Source: Ga0077527 sp038106575 (GTDB lineage Bacteria > Pseudomonadota > Gammaproteobacteria > Burkholderiales > SG8-41). From it: DNA of 54,918 nt. Position numbers and translations under genes: made by a program. The notes under the pieces are model-generated. The model did not search any database and was not told the DNA's origin. It saw nothing but the letters and a program-made list of their open reading frames with translations. Where the stretch lies: contig JAYOED010000012.1 in assembly GCA_038106575.1 (NCBI GenBank), positions 1 to 54,918 on the forward strand, in the 5' to 3' direction. Of this stretch, positions 7,721 to 15,799 are shown one piece after another. How positions within the stretch are numbered: position 1 is the stretch's first letter; each line of letters opens with the position of its first letter.

Positions 7721-8680
7721 ATGAAAACCTGCAAGCTGCTTACGGTATTTTTTGCTTTGTTGCTGGCCGCTGGTAGTGCTTATGCCCAGCAGGCCTATCC
7801 GTACAAACCGATCCGCCTGATCGTGCCGTTCCCGGCCGGCGGGCAGACCGACGTGGTAGCGCGTACCGTGGCGCTGAAACTTTCCGAAACCTTCGGCCAG
7901 CAGGTCGTGGTGGATAACCGACCCGGCGCGGCAGGAAGTATCGGCGTCGAACTTGGATTGAATTCGACGCCCGACGGCTACACCGCGATCCAGATTTCAA
8001 CCAGCTACGCCGGTAACGCGGCGCTCTATAAGCTGAAGTACGATCCGGTCCGGGATGTGACGCCGGTGGGTATGATCGGCGAGATCGCCAACATGGTGAC
8101 CGTGCATCCGTCTGGTCCCTATCAGAACGTCAGGGAGCTGATTGCCTACGCCAAGGCCCATCCTGGCAAGATTAACTTTGCCTCCGGCGGTGTGGGTAGC
8201 GGCAACCACCTGGCGACCGAGGAGTTTTCCCAGATGACCGGCATCCGCATGACGCATGTGCCCTACAAGGGCTCGACCGCGGGCGTGGCCGATCTGGTTA
8301 ACGGCCAGATCCAGCTTATCTTCAGCGGCATCACCGGGATGATTGCGCATCACAAGGCGAAGCGCGTGCGTGGTATCGCCGTGACCAGCGCCAAACGCAA
8401 TTCTGCGGTGCCGGATCTGCCGACAGTCGGCGAAACCGTGCCCGGTTACGAGTCGGTCAGCTGGTCGGCGCTGCTTGCGCCCAAGAAAATGCCGAAGCCG
8501 ATCGTCGCGCGCTGGAACAAGGAGTTGAATCGCGTGCTGCAGATGCCGGATGTAAAAGCGCGCATGGATTCGATAGGCCTGGATCTGGTCGGCGGCACGC
8601 CGGAACACATGCGTGATGTGCTGGTCAAGGATATCGCGAAATGGAAGCGGGTTGTGAAGACCGCGAACATCAAGTTGTAG
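7721..8680 (+). CDS. Bug-family tripartite tricarboxylate transporter substrate-binding protein
   Basis: This 319-residue periplasmic binding protein starts at an ATG with a strong SD (ggaggag, 3 nt spacing). The signal peptide runs to about AGSAYAQQ, followed by YPYKPIRLIVPFPAGGQTDVVAR. Bug motifs VDNRPGAAGSIGVELG, MTHVPYKGSTAGVADLV and LPTVGETVPGYE are all present. The LigB-type dioxygenase gene follows after 26 bp, so this protein may deliver an aromatic carboxylate to that enzyme; this link is inferred from gene order. Confidence 0.93.
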   Translation: MKTCKLLTVFFALLLAAGSAYAQQAYPYKPIRLIVPFPAGGQTDVVARTVALKLSETFGQQVVVDNRPGAAGSIGVELGLNSTPDGYTAIQISTSYAGNAALYKLKYDPVRDVTPVGMIGEIANMVTVHPSGPYQNVRELIAYAKAHPGKINFASGGVGSGNHLATEEFSQMTGIRMTHVPYKGSTAGVADLVNGQIQLIFSGITGMIAHHKAKRVRGIAVTSAKRNSAVPDLPTVGETVPGYESVSWSALLAPKKMPKPIVARWNKELNRVLQMPDVKARMDSIGLDLVGGTPEHMRDVLVKDIAKWKRVVKTANIKL

Positions 8681-8706
8681 GCGCTGATCGGCTAAAGGGG
8701 ATAGGC

Positions 8707-9753
8707 ATGGCAGAGATACTGGGTTTCGGCGTGACACATACTCCGCCGGGGCTGGTTCCCGGCGAACACAAGCCGTGGCCGCTGGCGCGCATGCTCAAGA
8801 CCGACCAGCGCATACCGGAGCGCATGCGCGATCCCGCCAACTGGCCGCAGCCGATGCGCGAGGAATGGGGTGATGACGAAGGCATCACGTCGTATAAGAC
8901 GCATATGCCGCGGATCTTCGATGCCTTCCGCAAGGTTCGTGACGAGATCATCGCCTTCAAGCCTGACTTCATCCTGATGTGGGGCGACGACCAGTACGAG
9001 AATTTCAGGGAAGACATCATCCCGCCGTTCTGCGTGCTGGCCTACGAGCAGCTGAACTTCAGGCCGTACGATTTTCTGCGCGGCAAACCCAACATCTGGG
9101 GCGAGCCGGCGGACAAGGCGTTCAGCCATCCCGGGCATCACAAGGCGGGGAAGTATCTGGCGCGCGGTCTGCTGGAAGAGGGCATCGACATGTCCTATGC
9201 CTACAAGCCGCTGCGCGAGAATGGCCTGGGACATGCCTTTGCCAACACGCTGCTTTACCTCGATATCGACCGCAAGGGATTCGGCATTCCGGTACTGCCT
9301 GTGGCGGTCAACTGCTACGGCAGTTCGGTGATTCGCTTCCGTGGCGGATACGAGGTGCACGCCGATGAGCCCGATCCGCCAGCGCCGTCACCGCGCCGCT
9401 GCTTCGAGATGGGGCGGGCAACGGCACGCGTATTGCGCGACAGCCCGTGGCGGGTGGTGATCATGGCCTCTTCGAGCTGGTCACACGGATTCCTCACCGA
9501 GAAGAACCACTGGATGTATCCCGACCTCGACGCCGACCGCGCGATGCTGGAGCAGTTGCGGGCCGGAGACTACGCCGCGTGGCGCGATGTGCCCCTAGCG
9601 CAGATGGAAGCCGCGGGCCAGCACGAAGTACTCAACTGGACGTGCCTCGCCGGGGCGATGCACGAACTGAACTACAAGTCGGAAATTCTCGACTGGGTGG
9701 AGACCTGGACCTTTAATGCGTCCAAGTGCATAGCGGTGTTCAGGCCCGCCTGA
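8707..9753 (+). CDS. LigB-type (class III) extradiol dioxygenase homologue
   Basis: This 348-residue protein has the fold features of the LigB catalytic subunit of protocatechuate 4,5-dioxygenase. The first iron-ligand histidine is His11 (GVTHTPPG), and a later active-site-like segment reads SSSWSHGFLTEKNH. The segment that in LigB carries the second histidine ligand (GPDH in typical members) reads MWGDDQYENF, with Gln in place of His. The enzyme may therefore hold iron differently or catalyse another reaction. An aaggggat SD precedes the ATG at 8707. It follows a Bug gene in the same direction and ends 16 bp before the convergent FMN dehydrogenase gene. Confidence 0.82.
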   Translation: MAEILGFGVTHTPPGLVPGEHKPWPLARMLKTDQRIPERMRDPANWPQPMREEWGDDEGITSYKTHMPRIFDAFRKVRDEIIAFKPDFILMWGDDQYENFREDIIPPFCVLAYEQLNFRPYDFLRGKPNIWGEPADKAFSHPGHHKAGKYLARGLLEEGIDMSYAYKPLRENGLGHAFANTLLYLDIDRKGFGIPVLPVAVNCYGSSVIRFRGGYEVHADEPDPPAPSPRRCFEMGRATARVLRDSPWRVVIMASSSWSHGFLTEKNHWMYPDLDADRAMLEQLRAGDYAAWRDVPLAQMEAAGQHEVLNWTCLAGAMHELNYKSEILDWVETWTFNASKCIAVFRPA

Positions 9754-9769
9754 CGGCGAGCCTGTCCGC

Positions 9770-10999
9770 TTACGACTCGGCGGCTTTTCCTTCCACCACG
9801 CGCAGCTGCGGCTGCTCCCTCGGAGCGCGCAGTTCGTGCTTGTCGGCAAACAGCAGGCACTGCGGTCCGATATCGGCAATGGTGTTGCAGCCGAGCAATG
9901 CCATGTTGCGGTGGATTTCGTCGCGGTAGATCTGCAGCGCGCGCGTCGCACCCGCTTCGCCGCCAGCGGCAACGCCATACAGCGTCGACCGACCGACCAT
10001 CACCGCGTTGGCGCCCAGCGCCAGTGCCTTCACCACGTCGCTGCCGCGGCGGATGCCGCTGTCCATGAAGATGGTGGCGCGCTTGCCCACCGCATCGACG
10101 ATTTCCGGTAGCACTTCGATCGGCGAGACGATGCCGTCGAGGTTGCGGCCGCCGTGGTTCGAGACGTCGATGCCGTCGGCACCGTGGTCGACCGCGCTGA
10201 TAGCATCCTGCGGATCGAGGATGCCCTTGACGATCAGCTTGTGCGGCCAGATCTTGCGCAGTGCGTCGAGGTCATCCCACTTCACCGAGTCGGTGCGCAG
10301 GCTTGAGCGTCCTGGCGGGCCCTTGGTCATTTTTGCCTTGGCGGCTTCCGGGTAGTTGGCATACATCGGCATGCCGGTAGTGGCGAGGTAGCGGCCCATC
10401 ACGCCGAACAGCCAGCGCGGGTGCGTGGCCATGTCCCACATGTTGCGGGCGTTGAAGCTAAACGGTAGCGTGAAGCCGTTGCGCAGGTTGTATTCGCGGT
10501 TGCCCGAGGATACGCCGTCAACGGTGACAATCAGAGTCTTGTAGCCGGCAACCTTGGCGCGGTTGACCAGTTCGTGCGACATCGAGCGGTCGGGCCACAG
10601 GTAGAGCTGGAACCAGAGGTCGCCGCCGGCCTCGTCGGCGACGCGTTCCATTGCGGTGATCGAACCAGTGGCGAGCGAGAAGGGGATGCCGGCAGCACGT
10701 GCTGCTTTTGCCAGTTTGATCTCGCCTTCGTGCCACAGCAGGCCAGCAACGCCGGTGGGGGCGATCACCATCGGCATCTTGTGCTTGACGCCGAAAATCT
10801 CGGTGTCCTGGCTGCGCTTAGAGACGTCGACGAAGGTGCGAGTGCGAAAACGGATGCGGTCGAACACCTCGCGGTTGTTACGCAGCGCGACTTCGTCCTC
10901 AGTGCCGCGGTCAACAAACTCGAAGAATCCGCGCGGAACGCGCTTCATCGCGATCTTGCGCAGGTCAAATATGTTATAGGCCTTCAGGTTGTCGCTCAT
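9770..10999 (-). CDS. FMN-dependent alpha-hydroxy acid dehydrogenase (lactate/mandelate dehydrogenase type)
   Basis: This 409-residue FMN enzyme oxidises 2-hydroxy acids to 2-oxo acids. It shows the family hallmarks: MVIAPTGVAGLLWHEGE near the start of the barrel, the active-site SNHGGRNLDG with the base histidine and substrate-binding arginine, the flavin-contacting lysine in IVKGILDPQDA, and phosphate-binding MDSGIRRGSDVVKALALGA. The substrate could be lactate, mandelate or glycolate. In this neighbourhood of aromatic-degradation genes a mandelate-like substrate is possible but not shown. Its promoter should be in 11000-11194, where nothing else is seen. Confidence 0.92.
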   Translation of the reverse strand: MSDNLKAYNIFDLRKIAMKRVPRGFFEFVDRGTEDEVALRNNREVFDRIRFRTRTFVDVSKRSQDTEIFGVKHKMPMVIAPTGVAGLLWHEGEIKLAKAARAAGIPFSLATGSITAMERVADEAGGDLWFQLYLWPDRSMSHELVNRAKVAGYKTLIVTVDGVSSGNREYNLRNGFTLPFSFNARNMWDMATHPRWLFGVMGRYLATTGMPMYANYPEAAKAKMTKGPPGRSSLRTDSVKWDDLDALRKIWPHKLIVKGILDPQDAISAVDHGADGIDVSNHGGRNLDGIVSPIEVLPEIVDAVGKRATIFMDSGIRRGSDVVKALALGANAVMVGRSTLYGVAAGGEAGATRALQIYRDEIHRNMALLGCNTIADIGPQCLLFADKHELRAPREQPQLRVVEGKAAES

Positions 11000-11194
11000 C
11001 GATGTGGTGTCCTTGAGGTATATTTCGGGTTGTCCGTAATGCGGTCTGCTCAGCGCAGCAAAACCTGAAAAGTAATATGAATTGACGGGTAAGGCTAGTG
11101 CTGGAAGCGGCAGTGCATTGTGACGCCAACTTTAGCGCCGGAACCGTGTGCTGACTTTGAGGCAGGTCAACCCGTCAGCTAGGATGCGGCGGTG

Positions 11195-11800
11195 TCAGCG
11201 CAGCAGTCCGGCGTCGTCGAATTTAAGGTAGAGCTCACGACAGACCCAGGCATCGGTCGCTGCATAGGCAATCTGCGCCGGGGTCAGCTGCGGTGCAGCC
11301 CAGTTTGTCGTCTTGGCACCCTTGGGTATGCGGAATCCGAGGAATAGTCCGGAGAGATTGCGTACACCGCTCTGTCCGAAGTCGTGACGTTTAGCGACGA
11401 TGCCGAGGTCGACGATGTTTTTTTCGCTGAACGGAAACACCTGCTTCAGTAGACGCAGATCGTAGGCCAGCGCGACACCGGTCTTGGCGGCCGGTGATTC
11501 AAGCATTTCAGCGAGCAACTCGCAGCTATCGGGGTAGCGCAGCGGGAAAATGTATACAGCATTCGCGGTGGCAACCTGGGCTATGCTGGGCAGGTAGCTC
11601 TCTCCCTTGCGGAAGGCGGGGCGCGTTTCGGTATCGAAGCCGCAGACACCTTCGTTGCGGATGTCGATCCGGGCGGCATGCAGTTTTGCCGGGGTGTCGA
11701 CAAATTCAATAGGGCCTTCATAGCGGCGTACCGGCAGTGCGTTCAGGGCCTCCCGGGATATGGTGCGCCTTGTAGGCGATGGCGATCCTGGATCGTTCAT
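11195..11800 (-). CDS. RNase D-like 3'-5' exonuclease (DEDDy)
   Basis: This is a single exonuclease domain of 201 residues. Exo I is GFDTETRP, Exo II is the VALAYDLRLLKQ helix, and Exo III is YAATDAWVCRELY, which gives the DEDDy arrangement. It lacks the HRDC domain of full RNase D, so it belongs to the short RNase D-like/3'-5' exonuclease group. It probably trims structured RNA 3' ends or DNA. It is divergent from the amidase gene. Confidence 0.9.
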   Translation of the reverse strand: MNDPGSPSPTRRTISREALNALPVRRYEGPIEFVDTPAKLHAARIDIRNEGVCGFDTETRPAFRKGESYLPSIAQVATANAVYIFPLRYPDSCELLAEMLESPAAKTGVALAYDLRLLKQVFPFSEKNIVDLGIVAKRHDFGQSGVRNLSGLFLGFRIPKGAKTTNWAAPQLTPAQIAYAATDAWVCRELYLKFDDAGLLR

Positions 11801-11866
11801 GCCTGCAGGGTAACAGTCCCGGGCGTGGTACAGTCAATCCGTGGATTTGGCGGATTGCAGACGTAT

Positions 11867-12604
11867 ATGGTTCGATGGATGATCGCAGGGGTTGCAGCAT
11901 TGATGCTTCAGGCATGCGGCGGGTTGCCGCTGCGCACCACGCTGCCGGTCGAGGTGCATCCTTCGCCCAATTTCGGCGAGCGCCGCCCGAATTTCGTGAT
12001 CATTCATCACACCACCAACGACGATGTGGATGCGTCATTGCAGACGCTGACAAGTCCGCTGCGTGAAGTCAGTGCGCACTACCTGATCGGCCGCGACGGC
12101 AAGATCTACTATCTGGTCGACGAGCAACTGCGCGCCTGGCATGCCGGTGATTCATACTGGGGCGGTAACCGCGATCTCAATTCTTCGTCTATCGGCATCG
12201 AACTCGATAATAACGGAAACGAGCCTTTCGCCGAGTCGCAGATTGCATCCCTGATCGAACTGCTCGTTGATATCCGGTTGCGCTACAAGATTCCCCGGGC
12301 CAACGTGGTTGGCCACGGCGACATTGCGCCCGGCCGCAAGGTTGATCCCAGCGCGCATTTCCCGTGGCGGCGGCTTGCGGCAGCCGGCTTCGGCCTGTGG
12401 TGCGATCCGCCTTATGACGTAGTGCCGGATGAAATCGACGACCTGACGTTGCTGGCGGCGTTCGGCTACGAAGTGACGGCACCGTGGTCGGCGGTGGCGG
12501 CGTTTCAGCGCCATTTCGCGCGTGAAGATGCCGCGGGGGTACTGACAGCGGAGCAGCGCGGCATGCTGAAGTGTCTGATTCGCAAAAAGCAGACGGACGG
12601 CTGA
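11867..12604 (+). CDS. amiD: N-acetylmuramoyl-L-alanine amidase, lipoprotein (AmiD-like)
   Basis: This 245-residue outer-membrane lipoprotein cleaves the lactyl-peptide bond of peptidoglycan or muropeptides. The signal peptide ends in a lipobox LMLQAC with Cys17. The Amidase_2 domain has the zinc ligands in FVIIHHTTNDD and VVGHGDIAPGRKVDPSAHF, and SIGIELDNNGN is the conserved central strand. A short peptidoglycan-binding-like C-terminal region follows, as in E. coli AmiD. The start at 11867 is chosen because the signal peptide begins there; the upstream frame overlaps the divergent exonuclease gene. Confidence 0.88.
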   Translation: MVRWMIAGVAALMLQACGGLPLRTTLPVEVHPSPNFGERRPNFVIIHHTTNDDVDASLQTLTSPLREVSAHYLIGRDGKIYYLVDEQLRAWHAGDSYWGGNRDLNSSSIGIELDNNGNEPFAESQIASLIELLVDIRLRYKIPRANVVGHGDIAPGRKVDPSAHFPWRRLAAAGFGLWCDPPYDVVPDEIDDLTLLAAFGYEVTAPWSAVAAFQRHFAREDAAGVLTAEQRGMLKCLIRKKQTDG

Positions 12605-12606
12605 GA

Positions 12607-13290
12607 TTAACATGAGGCGGTAATTGATNNNNNNNNNNTCGAGAAGTTGTAAGTGGACTCGTGCCAGATATCCCGGCTGCGCATCATGTAGCCGTGTTCT
12701 ACGCCAGGGAAGATGTGCACAGCGACGTTGGTTTTTTGTTTTGCCAGAGCGCTGTAGGCGTTAAGTACTTCCTTCGGCGCGGCGTGATCCTTGTCACCCC
12801 AGATGATGCACACGGGTTTGGAGAGGCCGTCGAACTCGTGGAGGAAATCCTTCATTTGCGTGCTGTGGCAGCCGATGCCGGCGTCGTAGCCGAGGCGCTT
12901 AGGGCCGAGAACGGCATAGGGTCCGCCAAAGCAGAATCCCATGCTGATGGCCTGACCGTTGTGCTGTGAAAGGGTTTTCACCATGCTTAGCGTGTCAGCC
13001 ATGTCGGCCTCGCCGGTCTTGATGATCTGCAGGCGCGGCTGCGAGCGTTGGCCCGCGCGCTGATCGCCCGCTGGAATCGGTCCGGGTATGGTGCGCCAGA
13101 ATAGATCAGGGATTGCAGCGATGAAACCCGCTTTGGCGAATTCATCGGCCATGCTGCAATGATCGGCATCGACACCATGCACCGATGTTGCCATCACTAC
13201 TGCGGGCGCCTTGCTGCCGGATTGCGGAAGTGCAAGATAGCAGTCGAATTCACCGTCGTCGCTTGCCTTGACCTTGACCATATTGCCCAT
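12607..13290 (-). CDS. Dienelactone hydrolase family protein, C-terminus crosses a gap
   Basis: This is an alpha/beta hydrolase of the dienelactone hydrolase family, which acts on dienelactones or related esters. The triad is visible as Cys120 (MGFCFGG), Asp166 or Asp168 (WGDKDH) and His199 (VEHGYM). The chain is complete to DIWHESTYNFS and then meets the 10-N gap. The few codons beyond the Ns (SITASC and stop) may not be the true C-terminus, because family members normally continue with a last helix. It starts 5 bp after the FKBP stop, so it is in one operon with that gene. Confidence 0.88.
   Translation of the reverse strand: MGNMVKVKASDDGEFDCYLALPQSGSKAPAVVMATSVHGVDADHCSMADEFAKAGFIAAIPDLFWRTIPGPIPAGDQRAGQRSQPRLQIIKTGEADMADTLSMVKTLSQHNGQAISMGFCFGGPYAVLGPKRLGYDAGIGCHSTQMKDFLHEFDGLSKPVCIIWGDKDHAAPKEVLNAYSALAKQKTNVAVHIFPGVEHGYMMRSRDIWHESTYNFSXXXXSITASC
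12629..12638. other. 10-N assembly gap at the end of the dienelactone hydrolase gene
   Basis: The flanks share only a single base, so no overlap merge is obvious, unlike the first gap. Some sequence encoding the last helix of the hydrolase is probably absent. Confidence 0.6.
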
Positions 13291-13295
13291 GCTGT

Positions 13296-13640
13296 TTACC
13301 CCAACGCCAGAAGTTCGACTTCGAATACCAGTGTTGCATTCGGCGGGATGACACCGCCGGCGCCGCGCGCGCCGTAGCCCAGATCGGGCGGGATGGTCAG
13401 CTTGCGCTTGCCGCCGACCTTCATACCCTGTACGCCTTCGTCCCAGCCGCGGATGACGTGGCTAGCGCCGAGTGCGAACACGAACGGGTCGTTGCGATCC
13501 TTGCTGGAATCGAATTTATTGCCGTCAGTAAGCCAGCCGGTGTAGTGCACCGTGACTTCGATGCCGGCAATTGCGGCTTCGCCGTCGCCGGTAACAATGT
13601 CTTCGATGATGAGTCCGCTTGCGGTGGTGATTTCTACCAT
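13296..13640 (-). CDS. FKBP-type peptidyl-prolyl cis-trans isomerase
   Basis: This is a single-domain FKBP of 114 residues without a signal peptide, hence cytoplasmic. Conserved parts are VTVHYTGWLTDGNKFDSS, the VIRGWDEGVQGMKVGGKRKLTIP core and YGARGAGGVIPPNATLVFEVELL. The enzyme isomerises X-Pro bonds and may act as a chaperone. An upstream in-frame ATG at 13679 would add 13 residues; the start at 13640 matches related proteins better. The dienelactone hydrolase gene follows after 5 bp. Confidence 0.92.
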   Translation of the reverse strand: MVEITTASGLIIEDIVTGDGEAAIAGIEVTVHYTGWLTDGNKFDSSKDRNDPFVFALGASHVIRGWDEGVQGMKVGGKRKLTIPPDLGYGARGAGGVIPPNATLVFEVELLALG

Positions 13641-13724
13641 TGGTCTTTCTGTGTTTGGATGAATTGCCGAGGTCTGCATTATGCCCCAGATGGCAGCTGT
13701 GATGCGGCCTGAGCACGCACTGTT

Positions 13725-14279
13725 TTAGCGCTTCGCTATGGAGGCGCCGGCCATTGTCCGGTAACGGTGGGTCATTAGCGTGATGCGGCCCCAGTCGATA
13801 GTAGTAGTGGTGCCCTCATAGCGTACCGAGAAATCCGGCATTTCCCATTCAGCGAACAGCGATGGCGTGCGCGAGCGCAGCGCCCGTATTTTTTTGCTGC
13901 TCTGCTTCTGCGGCGGTCCGAACTTGAGTTTGAGCGCGTCCATGGCCGGTCCCTGCGCTTCAATGCCCCAGGTGTTGATGTGGATCGCCATGACAATACC
14001 ATCGACGACATCGACCAGCATTTCACCGCGCGGATAGGGTACCGATCCGCTGCGCGGATAGAACACATGGTATTCGTCTGCACCCAACGGCGTTTTGCGG
14101 GTCAGGCTCGGGGCGTGGCAGTGCCGCCTGATCATTACTTCTTCGCCGGCACTGCAGGCGGGAATCCGGAACGGCGTGCCAAGTTCCACACCGAGCATGG
14201 ACTTGGCGGGCTCGGCGGCGTGGCTGGCAAAGCAATGCAGGGTGATGACAAGCAGCAGCACGTGGCGTAATCGGAACAT
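13725..14279 (-). CDS. Secreted hypothetical protein
   Basis: I do not recognise this 184-residue protein. It has an N-terminal signal peptide (MFRLRHVLLLVITLHCFASHAAE) followed by a soluble domain with GVELGTPFRIPACSAGEEVM, two cysteines in the first third that could form a disulfide (PACSAG, RRHCHA) and a C-terminal strand TTTTIDWGRITLM. It is probably periplasmic. Its 5' end is head-to-head with the GIY-YIG gene; an ATG at 14300 would overlap that gene, so 14279 is preferred. Confidence 0.65.
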   Translation of the reverse strand: MFRLRHVLLLVITLHCFASHAAEPAKSMLGVELGTPFRIPACSAGEEVMIRRHCHAPSLTRKTPLGADEYHVFYPRSGSVPYPRGEMLVDVVDGIVMAIHINTWGIEAQGPAMDALKLKFGPPQKQSSKKIRALRSRTPSLFAEWEMPDFSVRYEGTTTTIDWGRITLMTHRYRTMAGASIAKR

Positions 14280-14298
14280 AGGCGGCATCATACGCTGC

Positions 14299-14607
14299 AT
14301 GGTGCAAAAGAAAGCTTCCTTGCTGAAAAAACATAAGGCTAAGTGGCAGGTTTACATTGTGCGCTGTGCCGACGGCAGCCTGTATACCGGGATTACGCGG
14401 GATGTCGCGCGTCGGGTAAATGAGCATAACGGCCGCGGAGTCACCGGCGCCAGTTATACGCGTGCGCGGCGCCCGGTGGTGCTGGTGTATTACGAGTGCG
14501 CGGCTGACCGGTCAGCGGCCAGCCGACGCGAACATGCGATCAAGAAACTGCATCGTGACGAGAAACTTGTGCTGATCGCCGCAGCGGCGGGGCACAAATC
14601 CGCCTGA
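14299..14607 (+). CDS. GIY-YIG nuclease family protein (UPF0213/YhbQ-like)
   Basis: This is a small GIY-YIG domain of 102 residues. The motif is WQVYIVRCADGSLYTGIT, followed by the conserved arginine and asparagine/histidine region DVARRVNEHN and the Glu-containing REHAIKKL helix. Stand-alone members of this family (YhbQ type) are proposed structure-specific nucleases. The start at 14299 is preferred because upstream residues only mirror the opposite gene. Confidence 0.85.
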   Translation: MVQKKASLLKKHKAKWQVYIVRCADGSLYTGITRDVARRVNEHNGRGVTGASYTRARRPVVLVYYECAADRSAASRREHAIKKLHRDEKLVLIAAAAGHKSA

Positions 14608-14630
14608 TAACATCGCTTTAGGAGGTGAAT

Positions 14631-15323
14631 ATGTCCGATATCAATGAGCCGGCTGCTGATGTATTCGAGGCCGCACGTACGAGACGCTCGATCCGTGCTT
14701 ATAGGGCGGATGTGGTGCCGCGGGAAACGCTGCGCGAGATTGTGGACATCGCGCGCCATGCGCCGAGCGGTTCCAACATCCAGCCATGGCGGGTGCATGT
14801 GCTGACTGGGGCGTCGCTCGTTCGTATTAGCGGTGCGATCCGCAAGGCCTTTCTTGACGACGAACCAGGGCATGCGCGCGACTACGAGTATTACACCGAT
14901 CCGGTGTTCGAGCCCTATCTTGCGCGTCGCCGTGAGTGCGGCTGGGGTCTTTACGGCTCACTTGGCATCGGGCGCGGCGATCACGAAAAGTCAAAGACTT
15001 TTCGTTCCGGCAATTACACGTTTTTCGGTGCTTCAGCGGGGCTGATTTTCACCATAGACCGCAAGCTGGAAAAGGGGAGCTGGCTTGATTACGGCATGTT
15101 TCTGCAGACAATCATGCTAGCCGCCCGCGCGAGGGGTCTGCATACCTGTCCGCAAGCCTCCATCGCCAGCTTTCCGGACATTGTTCGCCGTGAACTCGGA
15201 TTGAGTTCTGACTGGGTGGTAATCTGCGGCATGGCGCTGGGTTATGCCGACGGCGATGCGGTAGTGAATACCTTCCAGCCGCCGCGCATTGCGCTCGAGG
15301 AATACGCCGTGTTCCTGGAATGA
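14631..15323 (+). CDS. Nitroreductase family protein
   Basis: This FMN-binding oxidoreductase of 230 residues starts with the ARTRRSIRAYRADVV and ARHAPSGSNIQPWRVHVLTG motifs that bind the flavin, and ends with VICGMALGYADGDAVVN, the conserved C-terminal flavin-contact region. An ideal SD (aggaggtg) selects the ATG at 14631 over a GTG two codons upstream. It reduces nitroaromatics or quinones using NAD(P)H. It follows the GIY-YIG gene by 23 bp. Confidence 0.92.
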   Translation: MSDINEPAADVFEAARTRRSIRAYRADVVPRETLREIVDIARHAPSGSNIQPWRVHVLTGASLVRISGAIRKAFLDDEPGHARDYEYYTDPVFEPYLARRRECGWGLYGSLGIGRGDHEKSKTFRSGNYTFFGASAGLIFTIDRKLEKGSWLDYGMFLQTIMLAARARGLHTCPQASIASFPDIVRRELGLSSDWVVICGMALGYADGDAVVNTFQPPRIALEEYAVFLE

Positions 15324-15341
15324 CATGCATAAGGCAGGCGA

Positions 15342-15752
15342 TCAGGGCGTAAATACGCGGTTCCCCGAACGTGGGGGCCGGGTTTGCAGGTGGCACCAGC
15401 CGGGAGTTGCGTCGGGATGTTCCAGCCACAGACCGAGTTCTTCGAGCGTGTCGAGATGCGCCATGCACCAGGCGTCAAGCCTGCCGTTGCTGTCTTCGAG
15501 GTCAATCGCCATGCAGCAGATGTGATGGCTTCTTTTGGAAGCACCGGGAACCTTGGCGTTGACGGTGGCGGGTCGCCAACCTGAGGAAACAGCAGCGTTG
15601 ATGCCGGCACGTCGTAGCAACCGATTTGCGCGGCGTACGATGTCGCGGGCATTGGCGCGCAGTTCAGGCGTGAGTTCGGCGCTGTAGTATTTGTCGCGCC
15701 CCATGTAGAAATCGGCAAGTTTCAACGAAAAGGCGGCTTTGCGTTTTTGCAT
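15342..15752 (-). CDS. Peptidase M15-type protein (D-Ala-D-Ala / L-Ala-D-Glu peptidase-like)
   Basis: This small zinc peptidase domain of 136 residues without a signal peptide resembles phage endolysin-type M15 enzymes. SSGWRPATVNAKV is the conserved N-terminal core. The zinc motif is SHHICCMAIDLED, in which the usual SxHxxGxAxD has Cys where Gly is expected. The last ligand is the His of GWCHLQT. Its cell-wall peptide substrate is inferred. It is divergent from the gene at 15800. Confidence 0.75.
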   Translation of the reverse strand: MQKRKAAFSLKLADFYMGRDKYYSAELTPELRANARDIVRRANRLLRRAGINAAVSSGWRPATVNAKVPGASKRSHHICCMAIDLEDSNGRLDAWCMAHLDTLEELGLWLEHPDATPGWCHLQTRPPRSGNRVFTP

Positions 15753-15799
15753 GCGCGGCAGTTTAGCGCACGTCCCCGGCTGTTAGAATCGTCTTTGTT

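Noticed and set aside
7513..7734. 73-codon minus-strand frame between the VOC and Bug genes
   Set aside because: It overlaps the Bug start region, has no SD and no recognisable domain; it lies where promoters are expected.
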